From NCBI GenBank assembly GCA_041480845.1, contig JBGPAU010000010.1, positions 1-22,594 of the forward strand: DNA of 22,594 bases. The letters are read 5' to 3'. The notes under the pieces were generated by a model. It did no database searches, had not been told where the DNA came from, and saw only the letters and a program-made list of their open reading frames with translations. The DNA comes from LCIL01 sp041480845. GTDB taxonomy: Bacteria > Patescibacteriota > Microgenomatia > UBA8517. The position numbers and the translations under genes were made by a program. How positions within the stretch are numbered: the first letter of the stretch is position 1; every line of letters starts with the position of its first letter. Positions 6,515 through 12,713 of the stretch are shown piece by piece.

Positions 6515-7318
6515 GTGGCAAATAATAACATCATTGAGGTAAAAAACCTGATCAGAAAGTTTGGAGATTTTTCTGCGGTTAACGATATCTCCTTTAATGT
6601 AAAACGCGGCGAAATTTTCGCTTTCCTGGGTCCAAACGGCGCGGGTAAAACTACTTCCATCAAAATGCTGACCACGCTTCTCCACCCGACTTCCGGCCGG
6701 ATTAAAATTAACGGTTTCGATCCTGTAACGAATCAACATGAGGTTAGAAAATCTTTCGGAATCGTTTTTCAAGATCCCTCTCTTGATGACGAGCTTACAG
6801 CTTATGAAAATCTGGAATTTCACGGGGTTTTATATGGAGTGCCTAAACTACTGAGAAAACAAAGAATTGAGGAACTTTTGAAATACGTCGACCTTTGGGA
6901 AAGAAAAAGTTCTCAGGTAAAAACTTTTTCGGGCGGGATGAAAAGGCGCTTGGAGATTGCCAGAGGCCTTCTGCACCACCCGAAGATTTTCTTTTTGGAT
7001 GAGCCCACTCTCGGCCTTGACCCTCAAACCCGAAATCATATTTGGAGTTACATTAAAAATTTAAATGAAAAGGAAGGAGTTACGGTTTTCTTTACAACAC
7101 ATTATATGGATGAGGCTGCACGCGTGGCTGACCGCGTTTCCGTAATTGATCACGGGCAGATTATTGAAACAGGTACCGTTTCCGAACTTCTCAAAAAAAC
7201 CAAGAAAGGTTCGTTAGAAGATGCATTTTTGGCTTTGACGGGACATGAGATACGCGACGAACCAGTGGGTGCAGGGGAAGCGTTCAGAATGAATCACCGA
7301 ACTTGGGTCAGACACTAA
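6515..7318 (+). CDS. ABC-2-type exporter ATPase, DrrA/CcmA-like
   Basis: 267 residues from a GTG start. Walker A is GPNGAGKTT (39-47), the Q-loop is Gln86 (GIVFQDPSL), the signature is FSGGMKRR (138-145), Walker B is IFFLDEP (158-164) with D-loop GLDPQTR, and the switch His lies in FFTTHYMDEAARVADRV. The C-terminal ~40 residues form the DrrA-type tail (GSLEDAFLALTG). It drives the membrane protein 4 nt downstream. DrrAB-type systems export drugs, lipids or polysaccharides; the substrate here is unknown. I chose the GTG because it fits the promoter and gives the usual N-terminus IIEVKNLIRKFGDF. Confidence 0.95.
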   Translation: MANNNIIEVKNLIRKFGDFSAVNDISFNVKRGEIFAFLGPNGAGKTTSIKMLTTLLHPTSGRIKINGFDPVTNQHEVRKSFGIVFQDPSLDDELTAYENLEFHGVLYGVPKLLRKQRIEELLKYVDLWERKSSQVKTFSGGMKRRLEIARGLLHHPKIFFLDEPTLGLDPQTRNHIWSYIKNLNEKEGVTVFFTTHYMDEAARVADRVSVIDHGQIIETGTVSELLKKTKKGSLEDAFLALTGHEIRDEPVGAGEAFRMNHRTWVRH

Positions 7319-7322
7319 TTGT

Positions 7323-8069
7323 ATGAACAGCATTTACATTCTTTGGCTAAGACAACTTAAAAGATATTTCAGATCCCGTTCAAGAATTGTCGGGTCATTG
7401 GGACAACCGATTCTTTTTCTGGTTGCCTTCGGATTTGGACTGGGGCCCACTTTTGCAAAAGCCGGACAGGGAAATTATCTTGAGTTTATCGCCCCGGGAA
7501 TAATTTCCATGAGCATTCTCTTTACTGCAATTTTTTCCGGAATCGAAATCATTTGGGATAGACAATTCGGATTTTTGAAAGAAACTTTAGTTGCCCCCAT
7601 TACCAGATGGCAAATAATGGTTGGTAGAACCCTAGGGGGCGCAACTGTTGCGGTCTTTCAGGGACTTATTGTCCTAATTCTTTCCCTCTTTTTTGGATTC
7701 AGAATTGAAACTTTTACCCTTATCCCCCAAATGCTAATATTTATGATTTTAATTGCACTCCTTTTTACCGCCCTCGGGACCGCCATTGCCTCGATCTTAA
7801 CCGATATGCAAGGATTCCAACTTATTATGAATTTCCTTATCATGCCTATTTTCTTTCTTTCCGGCGCACTTTTCCCCCTTCAGGGACTTCCTAAAGCAAT
7901 ACAAGCGATTGTTGCCGCCAACCCGCTCTCTTACGGGGTTGACGGACTAAGAGGTACTGTTACAGGGGTATTTAACTTTGGTCTTTCGACTGACTTAATT
8001 GTTCTTTCCCTGGCTACTGCAATCCTTATCGGAATCGGCACATACCTATTCTCCAAGATACAGATATGA
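7323..8069 (+). CDS. ABC-2-type transporter permease, DrrB/NodJ-like
   Basis: 248 residues with about six hydrophobic segments (~25-45, 58-78, 105-128, 137-157, 168-190, 222-243), the ABC-2 membrane-domain layout. Family marks are the amphipathic N-terminus YILWLRQLKRYFRSR, the central EIIWDRQFGFLKETLVAP and the NPLSYGVDGLRG motif before the last helix. It forms the channel of the exporter with the preceding ATPase. Its stop overlaps the next ATG by 4 nt (ATGA), so the small downstream protein is translationally coupled to it. Confidence 0.94.
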   Translation: MNSIYILWLRQLKRYFRSRSRIVGSLGQPILFLVAFGFGLGPTFAKAGQGNYLEFIAPGIISMSILFTAIFSGIEIIWDRQFGFLKETLVAPITRWQIMVGRTLGGATVAVFQGLIVLILSLFFGFRIETFTLIPQMLIFMILIALLFTALGTAIASILTDMQGFQLIMNFLIMPIFFLSGALFPLQGLPKAIQAIVAANPLSYGVDGLRGTVTGVFNFGLSTDLIVLSLATAILIGIGTYLFSKIQI

Positions 8070-8386
8070 CCAAGTACAAGGAATACTTCGACAAAATGGT
8101 TTCGGAAAATAAGGAGGTTTTCGGCAAGTTTACACAAATACATTTTGAATATTCGATTGATCAGGACAAAAATCAGGAAAAATTCAATCAAGAAGGCGGG
8201 GCCATTCTTAAAATTATTCACGAATGGGAGGATAAACTTTGTAAACAATCCGAAAAGGCAGGTTTTGGAAGCTATACATCGGGACTTGCCGAGAAATTTC
8301 AAGCTGAAATTAAAAGCCACTTTCCCCTGATTGACCACATAGGAATTGTCGTCAACAAATTTTCTTTAAAGAAAATCAAACTTTAG
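8066..8386 (+). CDS. Unknown small protein coupled to the ABC-2 permease
   Basis: 106 residues, not recognised. Soluble-looking, with no signal peptide or membrane segment, and mostly helical with many charged residues. Only one Cys is present, in HEWEDKLCKQSEKAG. The ATGA overlap with the permease gene argues that it is a real gene made together with the exporter. It might be a regulator or accessory factor of the transporter, but nothing in the sequence proves this. The end overlaps the end of the convergent gene by 4 nt (8383-8386), so no terminator fits between them. Confidence 0.75.
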   Translation: MTKYKEYFDKMVSENKEVFGKFTQIHFEYSIDQDKNQEKFNQEGGAILKIIHEWEDKLCKQSEKAGFGSYTSGLAEKFQAEIKSHFPLIDHIGIVVNKFSLKKIKL

Positions 8387-8991
8387 ATCGCAAGAAGTAT
8401 CGCTCCGATAATTGCAACCGCACCAATCCCCGCTCCGATCAGGGTAGGCCAATCGGTTCCTGTTACAGGAATTTCTCTTGGTGTTGCCAATGCGGCGGGT
8501 GAAGCAGAAGCAGATGCGGTAGACGTCGGTGTCGCTGAAGCAGAAGCAGTTGGTGTATTTGTGGCAATCGGGGTTGGTGAAATCGTAGGTGTAGGTGAAG
8601 GGGATGTACAAAGGGTCAAATCCGTTGTCCAGGACGAACCGAGGGAGGGGCAGCAAAAACTTAACGTTCCGCAAGGGGATATTTGTCCGACATTTCCTAC
8701 GTTTGAACAACTCACTTCCTGCGGAGTGCCATCGGCATTTGCCGGATTACAATTTCGAAGTAAACCAGGTTGCCCCGAAACCGGACAGGCTTCTGCCGCG
8801 GGGCAAATACTCCCCGATGCCTTTTCCGAAATTAGTTGTTGCTGCCGAACAAGAAGTACCCCGGCAACAACGCCCAATATCAAAAACACAACTACACAGA
8901 TGGTAATCACAATGGCGCGTTTGCTGTTTTTTCCGGATTTTTTATTTGTAACTGTTTCAAACGGGGAAACTGCAGGATTCTGGTTTGGCAT
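8383..8991 (-). CDS. Membrane-anchored Cys-rich/PT-rich surface protein with IPVTG-like tail
   Basis: 202 residues, no known family recognised. A cytoplasmic Lys/Arg-rich N-terminus is followed by a membrane segment (~26-48). Next is an extracytoplasmic stretch with eight cysteines (~62-128), likely disulfide-bonded. A low-complexity PSPTPT/ASASAT linker follows, and then IPVTG, just before a C-terminal hydrophobic segment (~183-202). IPVTG plus a hydrophobic helix mimics a sortase LPXTG signal, but the usual basic residues after the helix are missing: the protein ends LLAI. It may be anchored at both ends or cleaved by an unusual sortase. It is expressed from its own promoter (9000-9029), with the ATG 8 nt after the -10 box. 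Confidence 0.8.
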   Translation of the reverse strand: MPNQNPAVSPFETVTNKKSGKNSKRAIVITICVVVFLILGVVAGVLLVRQQQLISEKASGSICPAAEACPVSGQPGLLRNCNPANADGTPQEVSCSNVGNVGQISPCGTLSFCCPSLGSSWTTDLTLCTSPSPTPTISPTPIATNTPTASASATPTSTASASASPAALATPREIPVTGTDWPTLIGAGIGAVAIIGAILLAI

Positions 8992-8999
8992 GCTACCTA

Positions 9000-9029
9000 A
9001 TTATATTGTATAAACTAACCGTCTTACAA
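9000..9029 (-). promoter_or_regulatory. Promoter of the Cys-rich membrane protein gene
   Basis: On the minus strand TTGTAA (9029-9024), an 18-nt spacer and a perfect TATAAT (9005-9000). ATG 8991 follows after 8 nt, so the mRNA should be leaderless. Confidence 0.55.
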
Positions 9030-9070
9030 CTCCTCAATTACTTTTGGAGTAATTTCGGCATTAGAGATTT

Positions 9071-10483
9071 TCATTTAAAAGGTTTAATTGTCGGGCCTTC
9101 GGGAGTATCCTCGATCGAAAATCCTGAGCTAACAATCTTGTCTCTGATTACGTCAGATGCGGCAAAATCGCCTTTTTCTCTTAACTTTTTCCGCTCTGCT
9201 ATCATTTTTTTTACTTCTTTGGGAATTTCAATCTCTTTACTTTCTCCGAGTTTTAATCCTAATACTTCATCAAATAACATAGCCAGATCATATTTATCTG
9301 TCGAGGGAATATTACTTCCCAACACCTCCCACAAAACTGCCAGAGCTTTGGGTGTGTTTAAATCATCATTAACCGATTCCATAAATTCGTTTCTAAACTT
9401 ATCAACTTTTTCATTCTTTTCCATAGATAAAATTGTCCTATCCGCGTTTTTGAGATTTGATATTTGATTTTTGATTTTTATATGCGCGCTCTGCGCAGCT
9501 TGCAACGAATCCCAAGTAAAGTTAAGAGGATCGCGGTAGTGTGCTCCCAAATAAAGATACCTAAGAGCCAAGGGATCGAAATCCTTTTTCTCAACGTCGC
9601 TAACGGTGTAAAAATTTTCCAGACTCTTGCTCATCTTTTTGCCGTCGATAGTCAGAAACGCCGTATGCAGCCAATATTTTACAAATGGGGATTTTCCGGT
9701 AGCCGCCTCGCTTTGTGCAATTTCGTTGGGATGATGAATACTGATATGATCCTCCCCGCCTGTATGAATATCGATTTGTTCTCCCAAATATTTCATGCTC
9801 ATCGCGGAACACTCTATGTGCCAACCCGGAAACCCATCCCCCCAAGGAGAGTCCCAATGCATGGTATGATTTTCAAATCTGCCGACTTTTTTGAACCAAA
9901 GTGCAAAATCCTGCGGATTCTTTTTATACTCCCCCGTTTTCACCTCGCCTCTTACTGCTATTTTTTTATCTTCCAGTTTCTGCCCGAAGGCCTCGCCGTA
10001 TTTCGGAAATTTTGCAATATCAAAGTAAACCGCTTCAGGAGTATCGTATGCAAATCCTTTATCCATTAATTTTTGAACCAGTTCTATCTGCTCTTTAATA
10101 TGATCTGTGGCTTTGCAGATAACATCGGGCCTAATAATGTTCAGCTTATCCATCGACTCGTAGAAATTTTTGGTGAAGAATTCGGCAACCTCCCAAACCG
10201 TCATACCCTGCTTGGTTGCCCCCTTTTCCAGTTTATCTTCCCCCTCGTCTGCATCCGAAACCAAATGCCCGACATCGGTGACATTTTGGACATGTTTGAC
10301 TTTATAACCGTTTGCTGTAAGAAGCCTTTTTAGAATATCGTCGGTAACATATTTTCTGCCGTGACCGATATGGGCGTAGTCATAAACCGTCATTCCGCAG
10401 GTGTACATTCCGACATCCGGTGGGGCAATCGCCTCAAACTTTTCCTTTTTCCGAGTAAGAGAATTGGTTAAATAAATATCCAT
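9071..10483 (-). CDS. cysS: Cysteinyl-tRNA synthetase
   Basis: 470 residues, normal length. Charges tRNA-Cys with cysteine in the cytoplasm. Class I signature HIGH is literal at 38-41 (YDYAHIGHGR) and KMSKS is at 283-287. The zinc-binding residues are in place: Cys29 (MYTCGMTVYDY), Cys225 (GWHIECSAMSM), His250 and Glu254 (HISIHHPNEIA). The C-terminal anticodon-recognition helical part is present. A 7-nt tandem DNA repeat (9449-9476) falls in the linker after the catalytic core, giving HIKIKNQISNLKN. The upstream lipoprotein gene is ended by a strong terminator, and cysS has its own promoter, with the ATG at the predicted transcription start. Confidence 0.98.
   Translation of the reverse strand: MDIYLTNSLTRKKEKFEAIAPPDVGMYTCGMTVYDYAHIGHGRKYVTDDILKRLLTANGYKVKHVQNVTDVGHLVSDADEGEDKLEKGATKQGMTVWEVAEFFTKNFYESMDKLNIIRPDVICKATDHIKEQIELVQKLMDKGFAYDTPEAVYFDIAKFPKYGEAFGQKLEDKKIAVRGEVKTGEYKKNPQDFALWFKKVGRFENHTMHWDSPWGDGFPGWHIECSAMSMKYLGEQIDIHTGGEDHISIHHPNEIAQSEAATGKSPFVKYWLHTAFLTIDGKKMSKSLENFYTVSDVEKKDFDPLALRYLYLGAHYRDPLNFTWDSLQAAQSAHIKIKNQISNLKNADRTILSMEKNEKVDKFRNEFMESVNDDLNTPKALAVLWEVLGSNIPSTDKYDLAMLFDEVLGLKLGESKEIEIPKEVKKMIAERKKLREKGDFAASDVIRDKIVSSGFSIEDTPEGPTIKPFK
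9449..9476. repeat. Four tandem 7-nt units inside cysS
   Basis: TTTGAGA, TTTGATA, TTTGATT, TTTGATT in a row on the plus strand, followed by a degenerate unit. Three units equal seven codons, so the reading frame stays open. The tract encodes part of KIKNQISNLKN in cysS. Confidence 0.8.
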
Positions 10484-10489
10484 AGCTAT

Positions 10490-10517
10490 ATTCTACTAGA
10501 TTGGAAAGATAATACAA
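10490..10517 (-). promoter_or_regulatory. Promoter of cysS
   Basis: On the minus strand TTGTAT (10517-10512), a 16-nt spacer and TAGAAT (10495-10490). The A of ATG 10483 is 7 nt after the -10 box, so it would be the transcription start itself. The -35 box overlaps the end of the T-run of the preceding terminator. Confidence 0.5.
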
Positions 10518-10575
10518 AAAAAATCCCGTACATTTGGTCAACCTAACAGTTACTTAAACCAAAAGTACGGGATTT
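10516..10575 (-). terminator. Intrinsic terminator of the lipoprotein gene
   Basis: Arms 10565-10575 and 10521-10531 (AAATCCCGTAC and its complement) pair over 11 bp. After one A/A mismatch another 6 bp pair (ACCAAA with TTTGGT), closing a 19-nt loop. On the minus strand the stem is followed by eight T. It starts only 6 nt after the stop codon of the 10582-11211 gene. Confidence 0.88.
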
Positions 10576-10581
10576 ATCAAC

Positions 10582-11211
10582 TTACTTGACGATATAGCTT
10601 CCCAGCCAATCCAGAAATTCCTGAATTCCGGGACCATACAGAGTCGGTTTTCCATCACCGGTTGTGGAACACATCAGGATTTTTCCTCGCATCGCCAACT
10701 CAAGCAATTTCATAAAAACCTGATTTTCCTCGATGGTGACTTTCCCTGTATCGGGAAATATACCTCCTCCCGGAGCAAGAATGTGTGCCGTATCGGCTGC
10801 TTGAATCATGAGAAAGGGATGGTGGCGTTCCGGTGCCTGGAAAAAAACGGCCAATTTAGCCATTTCCCAAGTCACATATGGTTTGGGTGGCTCACCATCC
10901 TGGCACGGTGAGAAAGTCCATCCGTATTTTCCCTCGTCAATAAAATCCCACATCTCATCCAAACTGCCAGGGTATTCGACCGGCGGATTAAAAGAAACCA
11001 GATCATCCGGCGTGAGTGTCGCAGTTGGAACCTCTGTGACCGGGATTACCGCAGTTGGAATGTCAGGCATAAGTGTCACCGTTTTAATTGGTACAGGTGC
11101 AGATGTTATGGTTGGCAGCACAATTGGAGCCGGCGGATTTTTGGCTTCGACTGCATTGCACCCGACCGTGACAAACGCCAATATCATCAAAATAATACTT
11201 TTAGCTTTCAT
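10582..11211 (-). CDS. Putative lipoprotein of unknown function with PT-rich linker
   Basis: 209 residues. N-terminal signal with hydrophobic core ILMILAFVTV and a lipobox-like TVGC, lipidated Cys18. Then a Pro/Thr/Val-rich spacer (~25-70) of the kind that crosses a cell wall, then a compact ~130-residue domain. The domain contains YGWTFSPCQDGEPPKPYVTW, AKLAVFFQAPERHHPF and LAPGGGIFPDTGKV; I do not recognise it. It is monocistronic: its own promoter (11302-11329), ~84-nt leader, Shine-Dalgarno GGAG 7 nt before the ATG, and its own terminator. This contrasts with the leaderless neighbours and matches the design of the deacetylase gene at 12714-13751. Confidence 0.85.
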   Translation of the reverse strand: MKAKSIILMILAFVTVGCNAVEAKNPPAPIVLPTITSAPVPIKTVTLMPDIPTAVIPVTEVPTATLTPDDLVSFNPPVEYPGSLDEMWDFIDEGKYGWTFSPCQDGEPPKPYVTWEMAKLAVFFQAPERHHPFLMIQAADTAHILAPGGGIFPDTGKVTIEENQVFMKLLELAMRGKILMCSTTGDGKPTLYGPGIQEFLDWLGSYIVK

Positions 11212-11301
11212 TGCATTCTCCTTTTTTGAATATCTTCCTGTCGGAAGTTCTCCGGATACAATAATTACTAAATTCCCCCCATGTTAATGAACAAGACTTA
11301 T

Positions 11302-11329
11302 AGTATACACGGGTTTAGTTTGAAGTCAA
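11302..11329 (-). promoter_or_regulatory. Promoter of the lipoprotein gene
   Basis: On the minus strand TTGACT (11329-11324), a 16-nt spacer and TATACT (11307-11302). Transcription should start near 11295, giving a leader of about 84 nt that contains a small hairpin (11234-11247: 5-bp stem, 4-nt loop) ahead of the ribosome-binding site. Confidence 0.6.
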
Positions 11330-11340
11330 CAATGACAAAT

Positions 11341-11889
11341 TTATCCGCTTGGAGGAACGGGTTTTTCGACGCGGGTTTGCTGTCTTTCCGCTTCTTGCTT
11401 CTGAGTCTGCCCGAATCGCCTCCCTCTTTTTGATCTAGGTATCTCTAATACCTTTTGTCCAGCCGCCTGTTGCTTGGCCGCCTGGGCGCGAACAGCCTCC
11501 ATTTGGGCCTTAAGAACCTGTTTTTGTTCCATCGAAAGTTCCGTATAATCCGCGACGGGAACTTCCATTCCCTGAGCAATCTTATTTTGGAGATTTTTAA
11601 ATAGATCCTGTTTGTGAATATCCTTAATCTCTTGATTAAGTGCCTCAATCCTGCGGCCCGATTTGGCTTTATCCAGAAGTTCATTTTGATGTTGAATTAT
11701 TTTTGCCTGACCCTCGGGATTCTGATTATCTAGAGGTCGGACCTCTTGACGATTTGCGACTTGCTCACCGCCCGCAACCTGCTGCCTAGTGGTTTTTAGA
11801 ATCTCAGGAGGCTCCTGGGCCATTTGTCTGGCAATTTTTTGTGCAAGATCGCGGGCAGACCGGCCCGTTTGTTTGGCAGTGTTATTCAT
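11341..11889 (-). CDS. Unknown Gln/Ala-rich helical protein next to recR
   Basis: 182 residues, soluble, strongly hydrophilic, rich in Gln, Ala, Lys and Arg, and predicted almost wholly helical. The N-terminal motif ARQMAQEPPEILKTTRQQVA looks conserved-family-like; from memory it resembles a Microgenomates-restricted domain of unknown function (possibly DUF5660), not verified. The C-terminus is a basic, disordered-looking tail (RSKRGRRFGQTQKQEAERQQ). The ATG is 3 nt after the recR stop, so the two are co-transcribed. That suggests, but does not show, a link with DNA repair or nucleic-acid binding. Confidence 0.75.
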   Translation of the reverse strand: MNNTAKQTGRSARDLAQKIARQMAQEPPEILKTTRQQVAGGEQVANRQEVRPLDNQNPEGQAKIIQHQNELLDKAKSGRRIEALNQEIKDIHKQDLFKNLQNKIAQGMEVPVADYTELSMEQKQVLKAQMEAVRAQAAKQQAAGQKVLEIPRSKRGRRFGQTQKQEAERQQTRVEKPVPPSG

Positions 11890-11892
11890 GAA

Positions 11893-12519
11893 TTATAATT
11901 CCCTACGCCCTTCAAGGGCCTGTGTTAAAGTAACCTCATCAGCATATTCTAAGTCGGCCCCTGTTGGAATTCCCATTCCTAGGCGCGTAATTTTTACGGC
12001 AACGCCGGGTTTTATTTTTCCATCTACATTTTTTAATTGTTTCGTGAGAAACATACTTGTTGCTTCCCCCTCCATTGTGGGGTTCGTCGCAATAATCAAC
12101 TCAGATACTTTTGGTTTGATACCCGATACTCTTTTCAAGAGGTCGGCTATATAAATTTCATCAGGGCCAATATTATCCAATGGATTAATTGCCCCGTGCA
12201 AAACATGGTAAACACCCTTAAACTTCTGAGTTTTTTCAAATGCCAGAATGTCGAGAGGCTGTTCGACAACCATGATTTGCGACTGATCACGGGACGGATC
12301 GGAACAAATTGGGCAGGGGTTTGTCTCGCTTACGTTTTTGCAGACCGAACAAAGAACCGTATCTTTTTTCAGTCGGGAGATACTCTCGGCAAAATCGTCC
12401 AGCTGCGCTTGCGGGACATGAAGTAAATAATAAGTAAGTCTTTGTGCACTTTTCGGTCCAACACCCGGAAGTTTTTGAAAAGATTCAATTAATGCAGCAA
12501 TCGGACGTGCTATCTTCAT
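11893..12519 (-). CDS. recR: Recombination mediator RecR
   Basis: 208 residues, normal length. Helps load RecA onto gapped DNA in the RecFOR pathway. An N-terminal helix-hairpin-helix (FQKLPGVGPKSAQRLTYYLL, ~14-33) precedes a four-Cys zinc finger (Cys57, Cys60, Cys69, Cys72: CSVCKN and PCPICSD). A Toprim domain follows (QIMVVEQPLDILAFEKT onward), and the C-terminal MGIPTGADLEYADEVTL matches the family. Usually recR follows dnaX and ybaB directly. Here the convergent deacetylase gene lies between ybaB and recR, and recR has its own extended -10 promoter 8 nt before the ATG. Confidence 0.98.
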   Translation of the reverse strand: MKIARPIAALIESFQKLPGVGPKSAQRLTYYLLHVPQAQLDDFAESISRLKKDTVLCSVCKNVSETNPCPICSDPSRDQSQIMVVEQPLDILAFEKTQKFKGVYHVLHGAINPLDNIGPDEIYIADLLKRVSGIKPKVSELIIATNPTMEGEATSMFLTKQLKNVDGKIKPGVAVKITRLGMGIPTGADLEYADEVTLTQALEGRREL

Positions 12520-12527
12520 ATAAAAGC

Positions 12528-12536
12528 ATTTTAACA
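12528..12536 (-). promoter_or_regulatory. Extended -10 promoter of recR
   Basis: TGTTAAAAT on the minus strand (TGn plus TAAAAT), 8 nt before ATG 12519. The -35 region is poor. The position predicts a leaderless recR mRNA. Confidence 0.45.
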
Positions 12537-12585
12537 GAATTTTATTCGAACTATAAAGAAATTAACAAACCCATACTCATAGTTC

Positions 12586-12613
12586 TTGACTTATGCTTTT
12601 TCTTTGCTACACT
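12586..12613 (+). promoter_or_regulatory. Promoter of the deacetylase lipoprotein gene
   Basis: TTGACT (12586-12591), a 16-nt spacer ending in TGC, and TACACT (12608-12613), which makes an extended -10. Transcription should begin near 12620, giving a ~94-nt leader. Same -35 and spacer as the promoter of the other lipoprotein gene at 11302-11329. Confidence 0.6.
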
Positions 12614-12638
12614 TCAAAATTAGTAATTCTATATTCTA

Positions 12639-12710
12639 TCTTTTGCAGTTGCCCTATAGTTTCATAACGCTCCTTAAAAAGCACTGCCAAAAGATTTTTC
12701 TTCGGAGGAA
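12639..12710 (+). promoter_or_regulatory. Structured leader covering the ribosome-binding site
   Basis: Arms 12639-12652 and 12681-12694 can form a 13-bp stem with two single-base bulges around a 28-nt loop, followed at once by TTTTT (12695-12699). The T-run can in turn pair with GAGGAA across a UUCG tetraloop (C12700-G12705 closing pair). That small hairpin holds the Shine-Dalgarno GGAGG (12704-12708), 5 nt before ATG 12714. The layout suggests attenuation or translation control; no known riboswitch class is recognised. Confidence 0.4.
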
Positions 12711-12713
12711 AAA

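Noticed and set aside
6458..6823. Minus-strand frames over the start of the drrA-like gene
   Set aside because: They lie antisense to a fully conserved ATPase and have no family features.
9036..9054. Hairpin (7-bp stem, 5-nt loop) after cysS as a terminator
   Set aside because: Stem is A/T-rich and not followed by a T-run on the minus strand; likely chance or part of the next promoter region.
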